From NCBI RefSeq assembly GCF_008831285.2, contig NC_045138.2, positions 8,587,205 through 8,647,204 on the forward strand: a stretch of 60,000 nucleotides of DNA. The letters are read 5' to 3'. The position numbers and the translations under genes were made by a program. This document shows positions 26,113 through 50,123 of this stretch, piece after piece (the first letter of the stretch is position 1; every line of letters starts with the position of its first letter). Origin of the DNA: Nymphaea colorata (taxonomy: Eukaryota > Streptophyta > Magnoliopsida > Nymphaeales > Nymphaeaceae). The notes beneath the pieces are model-generated. The model searched no databases and had not been told where the DNA came from. It saw nothing but the letters and a program-made list of their open reading frames with translations.

Positions 26113-26803
26113 TAGTTTCACAAAGAACTGTTGCTTGTGAAACCTTTCACCACTGCACATGCTCGTGGAGTCGCTCTTAAAAGTGTATGACATCATAAGC
26201 TGTCCTCTTAAGTGTATATGGCATCGTAAGCTGTTGTTCTAATGACACCCATTCATCACCATGATGGATGATGCCGGTGTTAAATAACTCCTTGCTTGGT
26301 GGTTTGGCATATGACTGTTCTTTGTTAGGGGGTTAAAATATAATGTAACAAAATATATAAAATTTATAATTCTTAAAATAAAATTAACACTAATATTGAA
26401 ATGTGATTCTCACAGTGGAAAAGGTGATTAAACTGAAATTAATCAATTTGATTGATAGTTTACGAAGTAGTATATGTGAAGTTTTCTTTTCACACAGATA
26501 AATAGAAATTAGTATTTTAATAACTTTGATAGAATCATCAACAGTGGCGGAGCTTGTGTAAACAATCTCTCAAAATTTCTTTCTTGTTAAATGGGCATCT
26601 TTAAACATTAATTAGAAAGAAAGCTTGGGATGCCGTCCAGATGGGTCCTGGGTCCCTCCTTCATTTGTTTGCCACCATTGTATAAACAGGTGTATTTTGG
26701 AAGAACCTCAATTTAAACAAACTGAAGTTGCATTTGATAGCCTCGGATCTTAGATCCGAAACTAAATTAAAAGACGTGCTTTAGAAGTTCCTCAATTTAA
26801 ACA

Positions 26804-27057
26804 AACTCATGACCTTTGGATTTCAAATTCATGTTTCATGTTAAAAATCATAGGTTTAAGGGTGGATTGAAGGGAGAGGAGGGTCGGACCTTAAATCCAT
26901 GGATTTGGGGTCCTACACATCAGATGTCAAATCACCTCAAACACAACCGCATGACCTCAAAAAAATGGATTTGAAATCTATGCTACATGTTAAAACCATG
27001 CACTTAAGGTTGGATAGGAGAGGGAAGGGGTCCAATCTTAAATCCATGGAGATCTCA
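26804..27057. repeat. Diverged tandem duplication, period about 145 bp
   Basis: CATGACCT..TGGATTT.AAAT..ATG..ACATGTTAAAA is followed by a GG-rich stretch and CTTAAATCCATGGA at 26804-26912. The same series recurs at 26949-27057. Identity is moderate by eye with indels. Confidence 0.55.
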
Positions 27058-27097
27058 AATCAACGCAGATATCAGAAACCCAAGAGTAAATTCATCA

Positions 27098-27545
27098 AGT
27101 CCAGTAGAGTTCTATGTATAATTCCTCAAAAGAAGCATTAATAACTCAACTCACAAAATATTACCACATGTTAACAACTTAAAAAACAAAACCACAGTTA
27201 TCACTTGTTCATTTGGAAAACTTGTTTGATATTTAAGAATTTGTGAGGCATAGCCCCCAAAATGAGCACTGGGTTTTCAATCAACCTATTAAAAGAAAAA
27301 GAAACAAAGGGCTGACAGCCACATGGCATGCACTTTGAAGATAAAGAAAATTGATTTGTTGAAGGATGCGTGTGTGGTTTTGGCGAAGACACGGCGACAG
27401 AAGTCAAGGGAATTAAAGAGAGAGGGGAAATGTGGATTGATCGTCCACCAAAAGTTGACTTAATTTGTCCACATTAACGATGGATTGTAGCTGACCAATT
27501 TGTCAAATATTTACAACCAACCGTATCCAAGACCGTTCACACTAA
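27098..27545 (+). repeat. Segmental duplication block A, copy 1
   Basis: From AAGTCCAGT to GACCGTTCACACTAA this block matches 28661-29076 in the same orientation. Shared landmarks include ACAAAATATTACC.CATGT, AATTTGTGAGGCATA, GGTTTTCAATCAACCT-like text and TTGTCCACCAAAAGTTGAC. Identity is roughly 75-80% by eye. No open frame is shared by both copies. Confidence 0.75.
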
Positions 27546-27857
27546 GGCCTCCCCACCACCGGAAAAAAAAAAAAAAAGCTGATGAAAAGTCGTCGGAGTT
27601 CACTAAGATTGTCCGCCATGAGCTGGGACTGTCAACTACTTACATGTTTTTCTATATAAAATGTTAAATACCGAAGTTTATTATTTTTTGAATTGTAAAA
27701 TATTAAAAACATTACTAAATATGCGTAAATGCTCATATTATATATTTTATTCATCTATAGTTGATGAAAAAATCAAACATGAATTCCTGATTGACTTACC
27801 TTCTTTATATATTTATATATATATATATAATTCCATCTAATCGGTCTATGGTTTTTC

Positions 27858-28248
27858 CCTTCTTTCAGCACGACTCGTGCCGGGTAAATGAACCATCTCA
27901 AATGGGTAATCGACTTATCATTGATCATGTCAGGTGAAATTGAGGATGTAAATGGATCGGTAAGATCAGATTACTGACCCAAAACTCGATTAGCCGAATC
28001 TTGTAAAGGAAAAAATTAACCAATTTTGTATGTAATTTAGTTATCTAAACCCGGATCCACATCTAAAACTAGATAAATTAAGATCTGACTGTATTATACA
28101 CGAAAGGCAGGTGTAAAAATCATTCTGGTTCTCCCAGGGAAAGAACCGCTTGCCGTAAACAGCGGATCTAATTCGAATTTTTACATTGTGCTCGTTTGCA
28201 TCCCTAGTCTGTCAACCTCTTTTGAAGTCTCAAATTAATTAAATTGGG
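27858..28248 (+). repeat. Segmental duplication block B, copy 1
   Basis: From CCTTCTTTCAGCACGACTCG onward this block matches 30982-31446. Shared text includes GGTGAAATTGAGGATGTAAATGG, GGTAAGATCAGATTA and the ending TTAATTAAA. The order and orientation follow block A as in the second copy. Confidence 0.75.
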
Positions 28249-28660
28249 CTACACATTGAGTCAAGCTAACTAGGGCTTGACTCCAACTTGCTCATAAAAA
28301 TTCAACTCAAGCTGGACTTATTTATAAACAAGCCGAGCTCAAGTTTAAATTTATGTTCTAAATGTTAAAAGATTTGAGTCCAAGTTGTAGAAACTCGACT
28401 CTTTTAAACCTAGCTTGACCCACCTAACTTTAACTGTTAGATGATCATTCATAATTGGATTAGCTAAAAAGAAACCAGCGAATTAACGAGTTGAAGACAA
28501 AAAAAAAAAAAAAACGATAAATGTTAACATAACATAAACGAGTTATATATATACATCTTGTGCTCCGTCATCCGATGCATTAGTGCATTAGGTAAGCATA
28601 TACTTCACAAAGCATATACTTCACAGAAATCCCGAACATCCCTTTCATTGTTTGCCAGTA

Positions 28661-29076
28661 AAGTCCAGTTCTAGTTGAAGGTAGAATTCCTCAAATATAA
28701 GCATTAATCACTGAACTTACAAAATATTACCGCATGTAAACAACTCCAAAACAAAAACTTAGTTCTCATTTATTAATTTGAAAAACTTTAATAATTTGTG
28801 AGGCATATATATATAGCCCTTAAACGAGGCTGGTTTCAATCAACCTTAGGATACAATGAATAGTTGTGAAAAAGAAAAAGAAAGGTCGACACAAGAGCTG
28901 CACATTGAAGATTATGAAGAAAATGGACCAAAGCACACTAAAAGAAGTCGAAGAAAATTAAAGAGAAGGAAAAAGAGGAAGCGTGGCTCAATTGTCCACC
29001 AAAAGTTGACCCAACCTGTCACCGATCAATTAGTTAAATATTTGCAGCCAACCTTACCTGAGACCGTTCAAACTAA
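28661..29076 (+). repeat. Segmental duplication block A, copy 2
   Basis: Partner of 27098-27545. It contains an 85-codon Lys/Arg-rich open frame (28856-29113) that is broken in copy 1, so I treat it as chance. Confidence 0.75.
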
Positions 29077-29734
29077 AAAAAAAAAAGTCAAAAAGCGGAT
29101 GAAAATGCTGTAAACATTCTTGCGGAACCATTTTTTTTGTTTTTTTTATATGAAGGGGCCGATATTCGTACTCTTCAACCGTCAGCCGCACTGAACTGCG
29201 AGTTACGGGTTTGCCAATTATATTTTTATTTGTTTACAATATAATGATTTTAAATTAGTTTTATATCTTAAAACAAATAAAATGATAATATTTTTATTAA
29301 AATATCAGTCAATATATTATGGAAGTTCACGTTTGAATATTATCTGCCGATATTTAAAAGGGGCGGTCATGCATTAGTCTGTTCTGATACTGACGGCGTT
29401 GACTTGCGGAAATGAAGAGTTGGAATCTTTTTATGCTTACAAGACGAAGAAAGTTTCGAAATTCTTCTTCAATCTCATAACCTTCTGAAAAACTTGTTCA
29501 CGTGTTTGAAATGTCAGATGCGTTCATGGCTAGGTCAACGCCGCCAATTGTTTGGCACTCCGTCTCCACCACGTCACAATATAAACATAAACAACCACGA
29601 GATACAGTATATGAGACATTCTTATATATAATTTTTTTGTTAAAGCCACCACAAATTGACTCTCATTGTAAACTATCACTAAATCTAATATAGTGGCTGT
29701 TTTTAGTGACAAATTTTAAAATTTTGAATATATA

Positions 29735-29916
29735 TATATAAGGGAAATCGAGTTTGTTTGGCACTTAGCTCCACCTTATTTTTTTTAATTATATGTAAAT
29801 TTAAAAAAAAATTACTTGTTTTATATAAAAATTTTGAAAAATGATATTTCGGTCATAATCAAAATTTAAAAACTTTAATTTGACCCCTCACCAAAAATTT
29901 TTGGTTTCGCCCCTAC
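29735..29916. mobile_element. Decayed copy of the hAT-like MITE family
   Basis: The interior 'atatgtaaattta..ttgttttatataaaaattttgaaaaatgatatttcgg' matches the copies at 30695-30950 and 55424-55636. The right end GGTTTCGCCCCTAC resembles the family terminus (GGGGCGAAACC on the other strand). The left terminus is not recognisable. Confidence 0.5.
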
Positions 29917-30694
29917 TTAGAACTAATTTAAATATTATTGTCATATCAAAGTTAATCGCTTAATGGTAGCAAATAAAATGTTAGGTACATTCTAATGATT
30001 GGCAATGGCATCTCAAAGTAATTGGTTGAGTGGTAATTACCATTTAGAATTCTGAGTCAAAACGACCCCGCAGATTAATCATGAGCAACTAAAAAGTTAA
30101 AGGCAAAAGCTGTAAGCTAGGGCGAGCACTTTTATATTTAGGGGAAGTTTGAAACAAATTTGCAGCTAAAGATTTTGGTAATAAAAGACACACAGATGTT
30201 GTTAAAACCCCACATAAGTTTTGCACCATCAAGCAATAAATTTTTAAAAAACTAATTAAAATCTTAAGGGGCATTTGATAGCCTAGTATATAAAATAGGA
30301 GGTGATTTGAGATTATTGATAATATACCACATCTAATGATTTGAGGTCGGACCTCCTTCCATCCGAGCTCAAATATAAGGCTTTGGACATAAACAAAGGA
30401 TCTCAAATCCTCATTTTCATGCTGCGACGAAATTTGGTAATCGTTTACATAAAAGGAGTCTTAGATTAGCCTCGGATCTTAGAACACACCCTTATCTTCT
30501 CCCCAATCCTAAGGACATAGCACATAAATTGACTTAAATAACCACAATGCAAAACAAATTTCATGTTCAACGTTGCTAATTATACCCATTAGAATTAATA
30601 TAGCATGAATTATATCTGTAAATGTATTTTTAACACATAAATTGGTTAATTAAGTGTTTTCCGTATATAATCTTAAGTTTCAAACGCTTAAGAG

Positions 30695-30950
30695 CACGGG
30701 CGGTGCCTGGTCCCCCTTCAAAATTTTTTTTTTTTTGTTTAAAAGTTTACTTGTAAATTTTAGAAATATTTCACTTTTCTGATATAAAAAGTTTTTCAAG
30801 AAATATTTCACTTTTCTGATATAAAAAGTTTTTCAAGAAATATTTCACTTTTCTGATATAAAAAGTTTGAAAATGATATTTCGGCCCTTGTCAAAATTTG
30901 AAAACTTTAATCCAGCCTTCCTCATTAAAAATTTCTAGCTCCGCCGCTGC
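30695..30950. mobile_element. 256-bp hAT-like MITE with perfect 8-bp target duplication
   Basis: The ends are CACGGGCGGTGCC and, on the opposite strand, CAGCGGCGGAGCT. Both flanks are CTTAAGAG (30687-30694 and 30951-30958), a perfect 8-bp duplication diagnostic of hAT. The interior contains a 37-bp unit repeated three times. This is the best preserved of three family members in the window. Confidence 0.87.
30763..30870. repeat. 37-bp unit tandemly repeated three times
   Basis: The unit starts GAAATATTTCACTTTTCTGA at 30763, 30800 and 30837 with essentially identical copies. It lies inside the hAT MITE and is single in the related copies at 29820 and 55530. Confidence 0.95.
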
Positions 30951-30981
30951 TTAAGAGAGCATTTAAAATACAAAATTTCCT

Positions 30982-31446
30982 CCTTCTTTCAGCATGACTC
31001 GCGCCATGTAAATGACCCATCTCAAATGGAGCTGTTTAATGAGTAATCAACTTATCGTTGATCATGTCATGAGGTGAAATTGAGGATGTAAATGGGTGGG
31101 TAAGATCAGATTATGGACCCAAACTCGATTGATTTAATCGAATCCTATAAAGCAAAAAGTCAAAACAATTTTGTGTATAATTTAGGCATCTAAATCCAGA
31201 TCCAAATCTAAAACTCGATAAATTAAAATCTGACTTTATTATACATGAAAGGCAGGCCTTACGCTTGTACGGGTCAGGTTCAATTCAAAATCTTGAATTC
31301 AAATCCAAAAACAATTCTACCTCTCTTTAAGAAAGAACCACTTGAAATATTGGATATGGTAAACAGTGGATCTAGTCCGGGTCCTATCGTGTTGGTTCGA
31401 ATCACTAATCTGCCAACCACTTATGGGTCTTAAAAAATTAATTAAA
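30982..31446 (+). repeat. Segmental duplication block B, copy 2
   Basis: Partner of 27858-28248 in the same orientation. It lies immediately after the hAT MITE and about 1.9 kb from block A copy 2, whereas the first A-B pair is only about 0.3 kb apart. Confidence 0.75.
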
Positions 31447-31890
31447 CGCAATACTAAGAAAGAAAAAGAAATCAAAAGATCCTTTCATAAAAGGTGTCAA
31501 CTCCATTTTCTAATCTCCAATAAGTCAAAAAGGTTTTGAATGGCCTCCAATGGTCATGCATGACGTGGGTGGCAGGTTTCTTGTCAAACTTTGAATGATT
31601 GTCACTTTTGTCAACTTAATATATATATATATATAATACTACTTAAGTAAAAACAAAAACCAAAGCCATTAATACTAACCAGTAATTTTGTAAGAAATAT
31701 ATATTCAATTAATTTTTTTACTATAAAAATGTTTTTTAATAACAAAAAAATAGTTGACTGTGATATCATTAAAATTTTGATAGTAGAAAGATCAATTTTT
31801 TATAAAAGTCATTTAAATTAAATTTAGATTTACTTTTTAAAATAAATAAATGTAAGAGGTCTAAATGGTCTGATATTTATTAATCACTCA

Positions 31891-31893
<3 letters not shown>

Positions 31894-31949
<56 letters not shown>
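31894..31949. repeat. (TA)n microsatellite
   Basis: About 28 TA units. A (TTA)n run of about 10 units follows at 32057-32090. Confidence 0.95.
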
Positions 31950-31952
<3 letters not shown>

Positions 31953-32485
31953 ATAAAGAGTGGGAGAGAAGAGAGTTTGGTCAAGAACAAAACCCTGACC
32001 ACGGCAAATGGAGAAGCTGGAGTCGGCAGCGGTTTCATATGACTGAGTCAGTCCTGTATTATATTATTATTATTATTATTATTACTATTACAACCTTTTT
32101 CTTTTTTTACTATTATTTACTAAATATTGGTAGTCTGTCACCAGGCACTGTTGAGAGACTGTGTGAAACTTATTTGTTATTGTGGAATCACATGGCATTG
32201 AGGAACCAGTGAAAGAAGATGAGATGGAGACAGGACGACGGAATTTAATGTAATCGGCAGAGAAAGAGAAGGAGGTGGTGGTGAATGCTTGTGGGGGATT
32301 CTTTAATGTGGCTGCTGAATTTAGTTGTCCCTGGAAACCGGTGTTGCCGACCACCGATTTACATGCAACAGGAGCATCCCCTGGTGATTATGATACACAT
32401 CAATTGAACAAACACATTCACATATACGTTGTTGAATTATTTGCATTGACGATGAGATAACTTTATATATATATTTTTTTATTTA

Positions 32486-32811
32486 CGGCTTGTTTTGTTG
32501 GAAAGGAAAGGAAAACATAGTCAATCCGGTGTTTGGTTAGTTAAGTAAGAAGGAGAGTAATGAATGGAAAACAAAAAAGTATGTTTGGTTGCAAATGAAA
32601 GGAAAGAAAAAGAAATGGCAACTCAATATAAATCCAATCTATGTAAGCAAAAGAGTTTCTCATTTCCTTTCTATTCAAACAAACTTTATAATTATTTCTT
32701 TCTATTCCTTTACTTTCCTCTCCGTTTTCTCCCTATTCTTTTCCCCTCCTTTCCTTTTTATTCATTTTCATTTCTTTCTTTCATTTTCTTTCCCTCCATC
32801 CATACAAGCTG
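32486..32811. mobile_element. 326-bp Harbinger-like MITE
   Basis: The left end CGGCTTGTTTTGTTGGAAAGG pairs with the right end, which reads CAGCTTGTATGGATGGAGGG on the opposite strand. TTA flanks both sides (32483-32485 and 32812-32814). The left half is purine-rich (GGAAAGGAAA) and the right half pyrimidine-rich, so the element can fold back. No coding. Confidence 0.65.
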
Positions 32812-34407
32812 TTAGAACTGGACATCCCGTGGACCGGTCGACCCAAGGCTCAACAAAGGTGGGCTTAGACAGACCTAAAGTCCTTACAAGAAGTTCAAGC
32901 CCAGCCCATTTAGTTATTAGGTTGAGCCTAACTATCAATTTCATGACTGTCGAGTATTCGATAACATGTCCACCTTTATTTTAAACTCTCTTTTTTTTCA
33001 TTTTAAATATCTTAGAAAGCCACATTCTATTTTTTTTAAGAAAGAGAAAGAGAGATTACTGCTTGCAAAAAATGGTGGTATTTGGAAGTGAGGAAAAAAA
33101 AGGCAAAAAACACAGAGAACCATAATTCAAACAGGCCAAGTTGGACCTTTTATACCCGAAAAGAGAAAGTGAGAGGAAAAGATGGAAAATATAAGATAGA
33201 TTGTATTTTGGGTGACTAATTAAAGGTGAGGAAAAAGAAACAAAGACAAAAAATTGTTTTTGGTTCTAAAGAAAAGGAAAGAAGATGAAGAAAGAGGAAA
33301 AATATTGACAAAGGTACTATTTTCGATCCCTTCAACAACGGAGAGATTGCCAAGAAAAGAAGATGCCATTCATTTTCATTCCTTTCTTTTCCTTCCCCCA
33401 TCATTATAGTGTATCTTCTTTTCTATCTAAGCTCCAAGAGACATAAAATAGCAGGCTGGACTGGCGAACCAGTGAAAGTCTAATCATCAGTTTGATTCTT
33501 GTGAGTGCTAGCTATTCTTTTAGATCAGGATTGTAAACAGTAGATGCACAATATTGTAATTGACAAATACATCGTTTTTCACCGTATCCTAAAGCGGCCT
33601 AGAGGCAGATGAAAGAGGGGAGAGACTTCAGCCTCTTTAAGGTACATCCAAACATGCTAGACAAAAGGAGAGACCCTATATTAGTCTCAAAGCTGCATTC
33701 AATTGTCTCGGATTTGTGGGGCCATCTCCCTCTCCCTTAATTAGATGGCTGAAGCCTTCACTTTGGCTGGTCAAAGCCCTTATTTCTAGTAAAATTGATG
33801 ATATCAAGTCCTTCATTTTTAGGACAAAACCCTCTATTTCTTTCTCTCTCAAACCCTTGAACGCCATTAGCTGAGGGTTGCTCTCTCTCCTTCAAATTGT
33901 TAGCTTTCATAGCCCAATGTTGATCTCTCTCTCTCTCTCTCATTGTATGGCTTTGCACCCACAGTCAAAGGGCTTGGTCTCCATTATAGGAAACCTATCA
34001 AATGTGGATTTTAGGCCATACATGGATATTAAATACGTGAATCTAACGTCTGGCCTTATAGAACTTTCTAAGGATCCTATTTGGCATATGAGATCCAGAG
34101 CTATCATACATACCTTTAGCTCTAAAAACCAAAGAGTAAGAGTCCTAACCATGCTAGTTTTACTCGTAAGATCAAGATATGAGTGCATAATTTGCATTTC
34201 TTGTACAAAAAGAATTAGTAATCAAGTTTGCTTTCTTCCTTCAGGATGAAGAGGCAGAGTATTTTATCCTATTACCCACTGAAGAGTGGAAGCTCCCACT
34301 CAAACCCTAGTCCCCCTAAGGTATATGACCTCTTATTCTCTTTTTCTAAAGTCAGGAATTGAAGGCTGCTCGCATATATAAAATATGTACAGTTGTGATA
34401 GCTATGC

Positions 34408-34560
34408 AATGGCAAAGCCAACATTTTCAGCGAGGAAGCAGTAACCTAAGAACTTCCAATTGAAAAAGCACCAATATATAAAAGTATGTGGTCGTATAGA
34501 GTTATTGGAAAGTTAGGTTAGGGCAGCATGTGCCCCTCTTTCTTGTATGTGGCTCTACCA
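34408..34560. mobile_element. Possible short hAT-like relic
   Basis: Left end ATGGCAAAGCCA and right end TGGCTCTACCACTC form an imperfect inverted repeat. Flanks TAGCTATG and TAGAGCTG share only 5 of 8 bases. The ends resemble the element at 13537-13716. Confidence 0.35.
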
Positions 34561-35855
34561 CTCTAGAGCTGAGCTTGAGCTTCACTGGACATGTTACCTA
34601 CCAACTGCCATTGATGTCGGATTCAACTCCAGGGAAGAGCTGAAAGACAACAATGCCCTTGAACTGTAAAAAAAGAAAAAAAAGGGTCCTATAAGGACAT
34701 AATTGGAAAATAAAATGTTCCTTCTTTTTCACGAACGTAAAATAAAGTACCTTTAATTTTAAAGAAAAGAAAAAGAAATGCCCAACTATGTTGAGTCTAA
34801 TCTTTGACACCTAGTATTGACCGGAGCACTTTGAGTTGAGTGCGCCACTCGGTGCACACAAGACATATAGGCCAAAAAAAAAAAAAAAAGAAGGTGGGAG
34901 TTGGGTTATTCTGTAAATTATTAAAAAAAATCCTTTTTAGTCTTTTTACTTTATTCACTTTTCCTTTTTGTTCTTACAATTTTTTTTTTTATTTACAACA
35001 AACATTTTGGTTAGTTATTAAGCATACTGACACAAAAAACAAAAAAAGTGCACTAGAGGGCGAATATAACCAGCTCTGTAATTTTTATGGGCAGGTGGGT
35101 GCTCAATTCGATTACTAGTGTTTGAGGGATTGGGTGTGCAAGAAATTTGTTGCACTGCTATTATAAGAGTTATAAAAGTGTAGTGTTGTACTTACAAGTG
35201 TGAATTGCAAGCCTTTAGAGAGAGAGAGAGAGAGAGAGAGGGGACACAAAAGGAAGCATGTTTCTTGCAGGATGCACAATTTTTCTTGCCAAATTCAAAT
35301 TCAGATCCAAGTTTTCTTTTTCTTCAATTGGGTTTTCAATGAACATTGGACATTTTCGGAATATATCATTACCTAAATTGAACAAGCGTGAGAAACCGAA
35401 TATTGTAGATCGCTTTTAGCAGTGCAAAATGCTGACTTCAGGTCACACGTACGCTTGGGTAGGTACCTAATTTTGCTTTAAAGTATGAACATGACTTGAA
35501 CTAAAATATGAACCTAATTGCATGCAAAAGTCAGCTAGCTCCTACTGATAGGATCTGAGTTAATTAATCATAACAGATCTTATGTTCGATTATAATAGCC
35601 AAGTCTAAATTTGATTATAGAATTAAATAATTGCCCATATTGAATTCAACTCTGATTCGATTACATTCAGCATGTTGACCGATTGAGCAGCAGCTTTTAA
35701 CAAGACACAGTGAAATTAATATGAGCCAACATCTAACTATCATTTTATCGTTTGTCGACAGTTTTGAATTAGTTAATCGTCGCATGCTTTATTCTTCCCC
35801 TCACAAGGGAGTGTTGGATTAGTGAAAGTTATGTGACCAATTTGATTCATGTAAG

Positions 35856-35978
35856 CACTATTTCATTAAACTACAAGCATAACAACACTTTAATTGATGG
35901 GTGTTCCATTTTTCACCACTATTTCATTAAACTATAAGCATAACAACACTTTAATTGATGGGTGTTTCATTTTTCACC
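35856..35978. repeat. 61-bp tandem duplication
   Basis: CACTATTTCATTAAACTA.AAGCATAACAACACTTTAATTGATGGGTGTT.CATTTTTCAC occurs twice in succession (35856 and 35917) with two visible mismatches. Confidence 0.95.
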
Positions 35979-37439
35979 TATCCGGCGGCAAGGAAAAAGA
36001 AGAAAGAGATTTCGGTTCTCGGTATGTACCTCTTCCATCCACTTGCAAGATTACATTGAAGAATAATTTGTCGTTTACATAGTTTTGTAAAATGGTCATT
36101 GTCATTTACCATATCCTTTTTTTTACTGTTTTTTTGTGGTTTGCCACAAAGAATCAGTCAACCTCTTGGACAAGCCAACACAGCCTTTAACCCTGAAGCC
36201 TAGGAAAAAAAGGAGAACAGCCTCAACCCTCTCCCTTCTAACAGTTTATAGATGATTATCAATAAAATATTACTGTTTTATTTCTAAAGAACTCCAAAGC
36301 ATACTTGGTTGACCCACCGAGTTGGCTTGGGAATCACCCAAAGTCAACTCAGATTGGTAAAATGGCCCGACCCATTCATGACTTGCTCCTGACTCGGCCA
36401 TGACTCACCCAATTTAAGTTGCTTTAAAACTCGACCGAATATACGAGTCAACTTGCTAACCCAATGACTCGATCATTAGTTTATTCGAGTTCGAGTCACA
36501 AGTTTGTCAACTATACTTCAAAACCGTGGCAGAGCCACATGGTGACTGATGTAAGCAGTTACCCACACAAGCTTCACAAAGTTTATTTATTTTTACATTA
36601 ACAGTTTAATCTATTTGATTGTTTATATATGTAAATGTCTATAAAAGCATTAAAGTTATTGAATTAGTACATTTGTAGCTTCCTTCGCTAGTGTTAAAGT
36701 TGTGTTTTGCGAAGCAAACCATCAAAATCTTGGGAATTATGTATCGTAAATCATGTGCTTGTTCAATGTCAACGTTGAACAGCCAGTATCTTTCGATTTG
36801 TAAAATCTGATGAATTCAATGACCAAGAAAGAAGATTTTGTGTCCGCTGTCTCCGGACCACATTCATATAACTTAGCAAAAGAGGCTCGAAAAATGAGTC
36901 AACTGTAGAGTTTCAAAAGCAAAACCATTGAGATTCTCTTTTTACAAAAACCATCGTGCATTTTATTCGTTCCCAAGGGTTTGCTTTTTTCCATGCGCCG
37001 ATGACTTTTAACTTCAACTAAAATGTTGACTTGCCAGAAAAATGAAAGATTATATTGACAAATGTACAGGCAGTGGAGTGTCTCACCTTTGAGACCGAAT
37101 TCTTTATCGTATGAAGAAATCTGAAAAAAGACATTTGATCAAAGAGAGGAAAAAAGATGTCCGTATAGTCCCTCCTCAACTTGTAAAAGTTTTGAATCTG
37201 GACGATCCCGATCTGCTTGAATGTGGCCGACAGACCGAGTCGCTTGAGGCTTCCGTCGTCGTCATCATCCTGCCCTTGCGTCACCTACCAACTCTCCTTA
37301 TCCTTCCATCTCATTGATTGAGCTCACCTTCTCCCTGCGTCGAAAGGCAAAAGGGAAGCGATGGTGAAAAAAGCTACAGCCTGCTGGGCCGCCCTGTCTT
37401 CATGTGTGTTCGCGGGTGACGCTGCTTGTTCACAAACGC

Positions 37440-37521
37440 GAGAGAGAGAGAGAGAGAGAGAAGTCAACTTCCATCTGAACAGCCGATGGAGGAAGAGGGA
37501 CCACAGCAGCAAGCAAGTTCC

Positions 37522-37568
<47 letters not shown>
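37440..37568. repeat. Two (GA)n arrays upstream of HIPL1
   Basis: Arrays of about 11 units (37440-37461) and about 21 units (37527-37568) flank a short unique segment 290-410 bases before the start codon. GA/CT arrays are frequent in plant promoters and leaders and can bind BPC-type factors, but no role is shown here. Confidence 0.9.
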
Positions 37569-37570
<2 letters not shown>

Positions 37571-37852
37571 TTGTTGGTCAGTGTATATGTGGGAGATGTG
37601 CTCTTTGGAAAATGTTACACCCACCTTCCACCCAACTGAATAAAGAATTGGCCCTTCTGCCTCCTGTTTCTAAAAATCCCTGGCCTGCCCCACGGGCGTA
37701 ACCAGAAGAAGATGATCTTTATAAGTCTTCTCTCCCCTGTATGATTGGTTAAGAATGATCACATTGCTACGGAGCTGTCAATGAATAAATAATTTTGAGC
37801 AAGGCCAACATTAGAAACGGCCTTGGATAGTGTTACCCAGGTGCGGAAAGCC

Positions 37853-50123
<12,271 letters not shown>

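Larger units (their letters stand above)
24737..26803. other. 3' flank of the PPR gene and spacer
   Basis: The 3' untranslated region probably ends within the first few hundred bases. AT-rich stretches such as CATATAAAACATTT (24795) could serve as polyadenylation signals. The rest is spacer with CT runs (24966-24990, 25371-25397), (TA)n at 25232-25259, (TG)n(GA)n at 26060-26112, and a possible decayed hAT end CAGTGGCGGAGC at about 26543. No gene was recognised. Confidence 0.6.
32815..37852. other. Spacer between the repeat block and the HIPL1 gene
   Basis: No protein homology was found. It holds purine-rich stretches (33030-33400), an 'actcgac..gactcg' type repeat (36300-36530), a small hAT-like relic (34408-34560), a 61-bp tandem duplication (35856-35978) and (GA)n arrays at 35218-35241, 37440-37461 and 37527-37568. 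The last few hundred bases before 37853 should contain the HIPL1 promoter and leader. I found no TATA box I would defend. Confidence 0.55.

Noticed and set aside
26543-26690. CAGTGGCGGAGC ... TTTGCCACCATTG as a fourth hAT-family MITE
   Set aside because: The right end matches poorly and the flanks do not form an 8-bp duplication. The interior does not match the family.
28856-29113. 85-codon Lys/Arg-rich open frame
   Set aside because: It lies in duplication block A and is broken in the sister copy at 27.3-27.5 kb. Composition reflects purine-rich DNA.
31385-31410. GGTTCGAATC, resembling a tRNA/SINE B box
   Set aside because: No A box, acceptor stem or cloverleaf can be formed around it, and it lies in duplication block B.
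33878-34249. 123-codon open frame
   Set aside because: No recognisable motif, and an equally long antisense frame overlaps it. Likely chance.
37823-37852. Upstream extension of HIPL1 exon 1 from a TTG codon
   Set aside because: ATG at 37853 gives a normal signal peptide. A non-ATG start is unnecessary.
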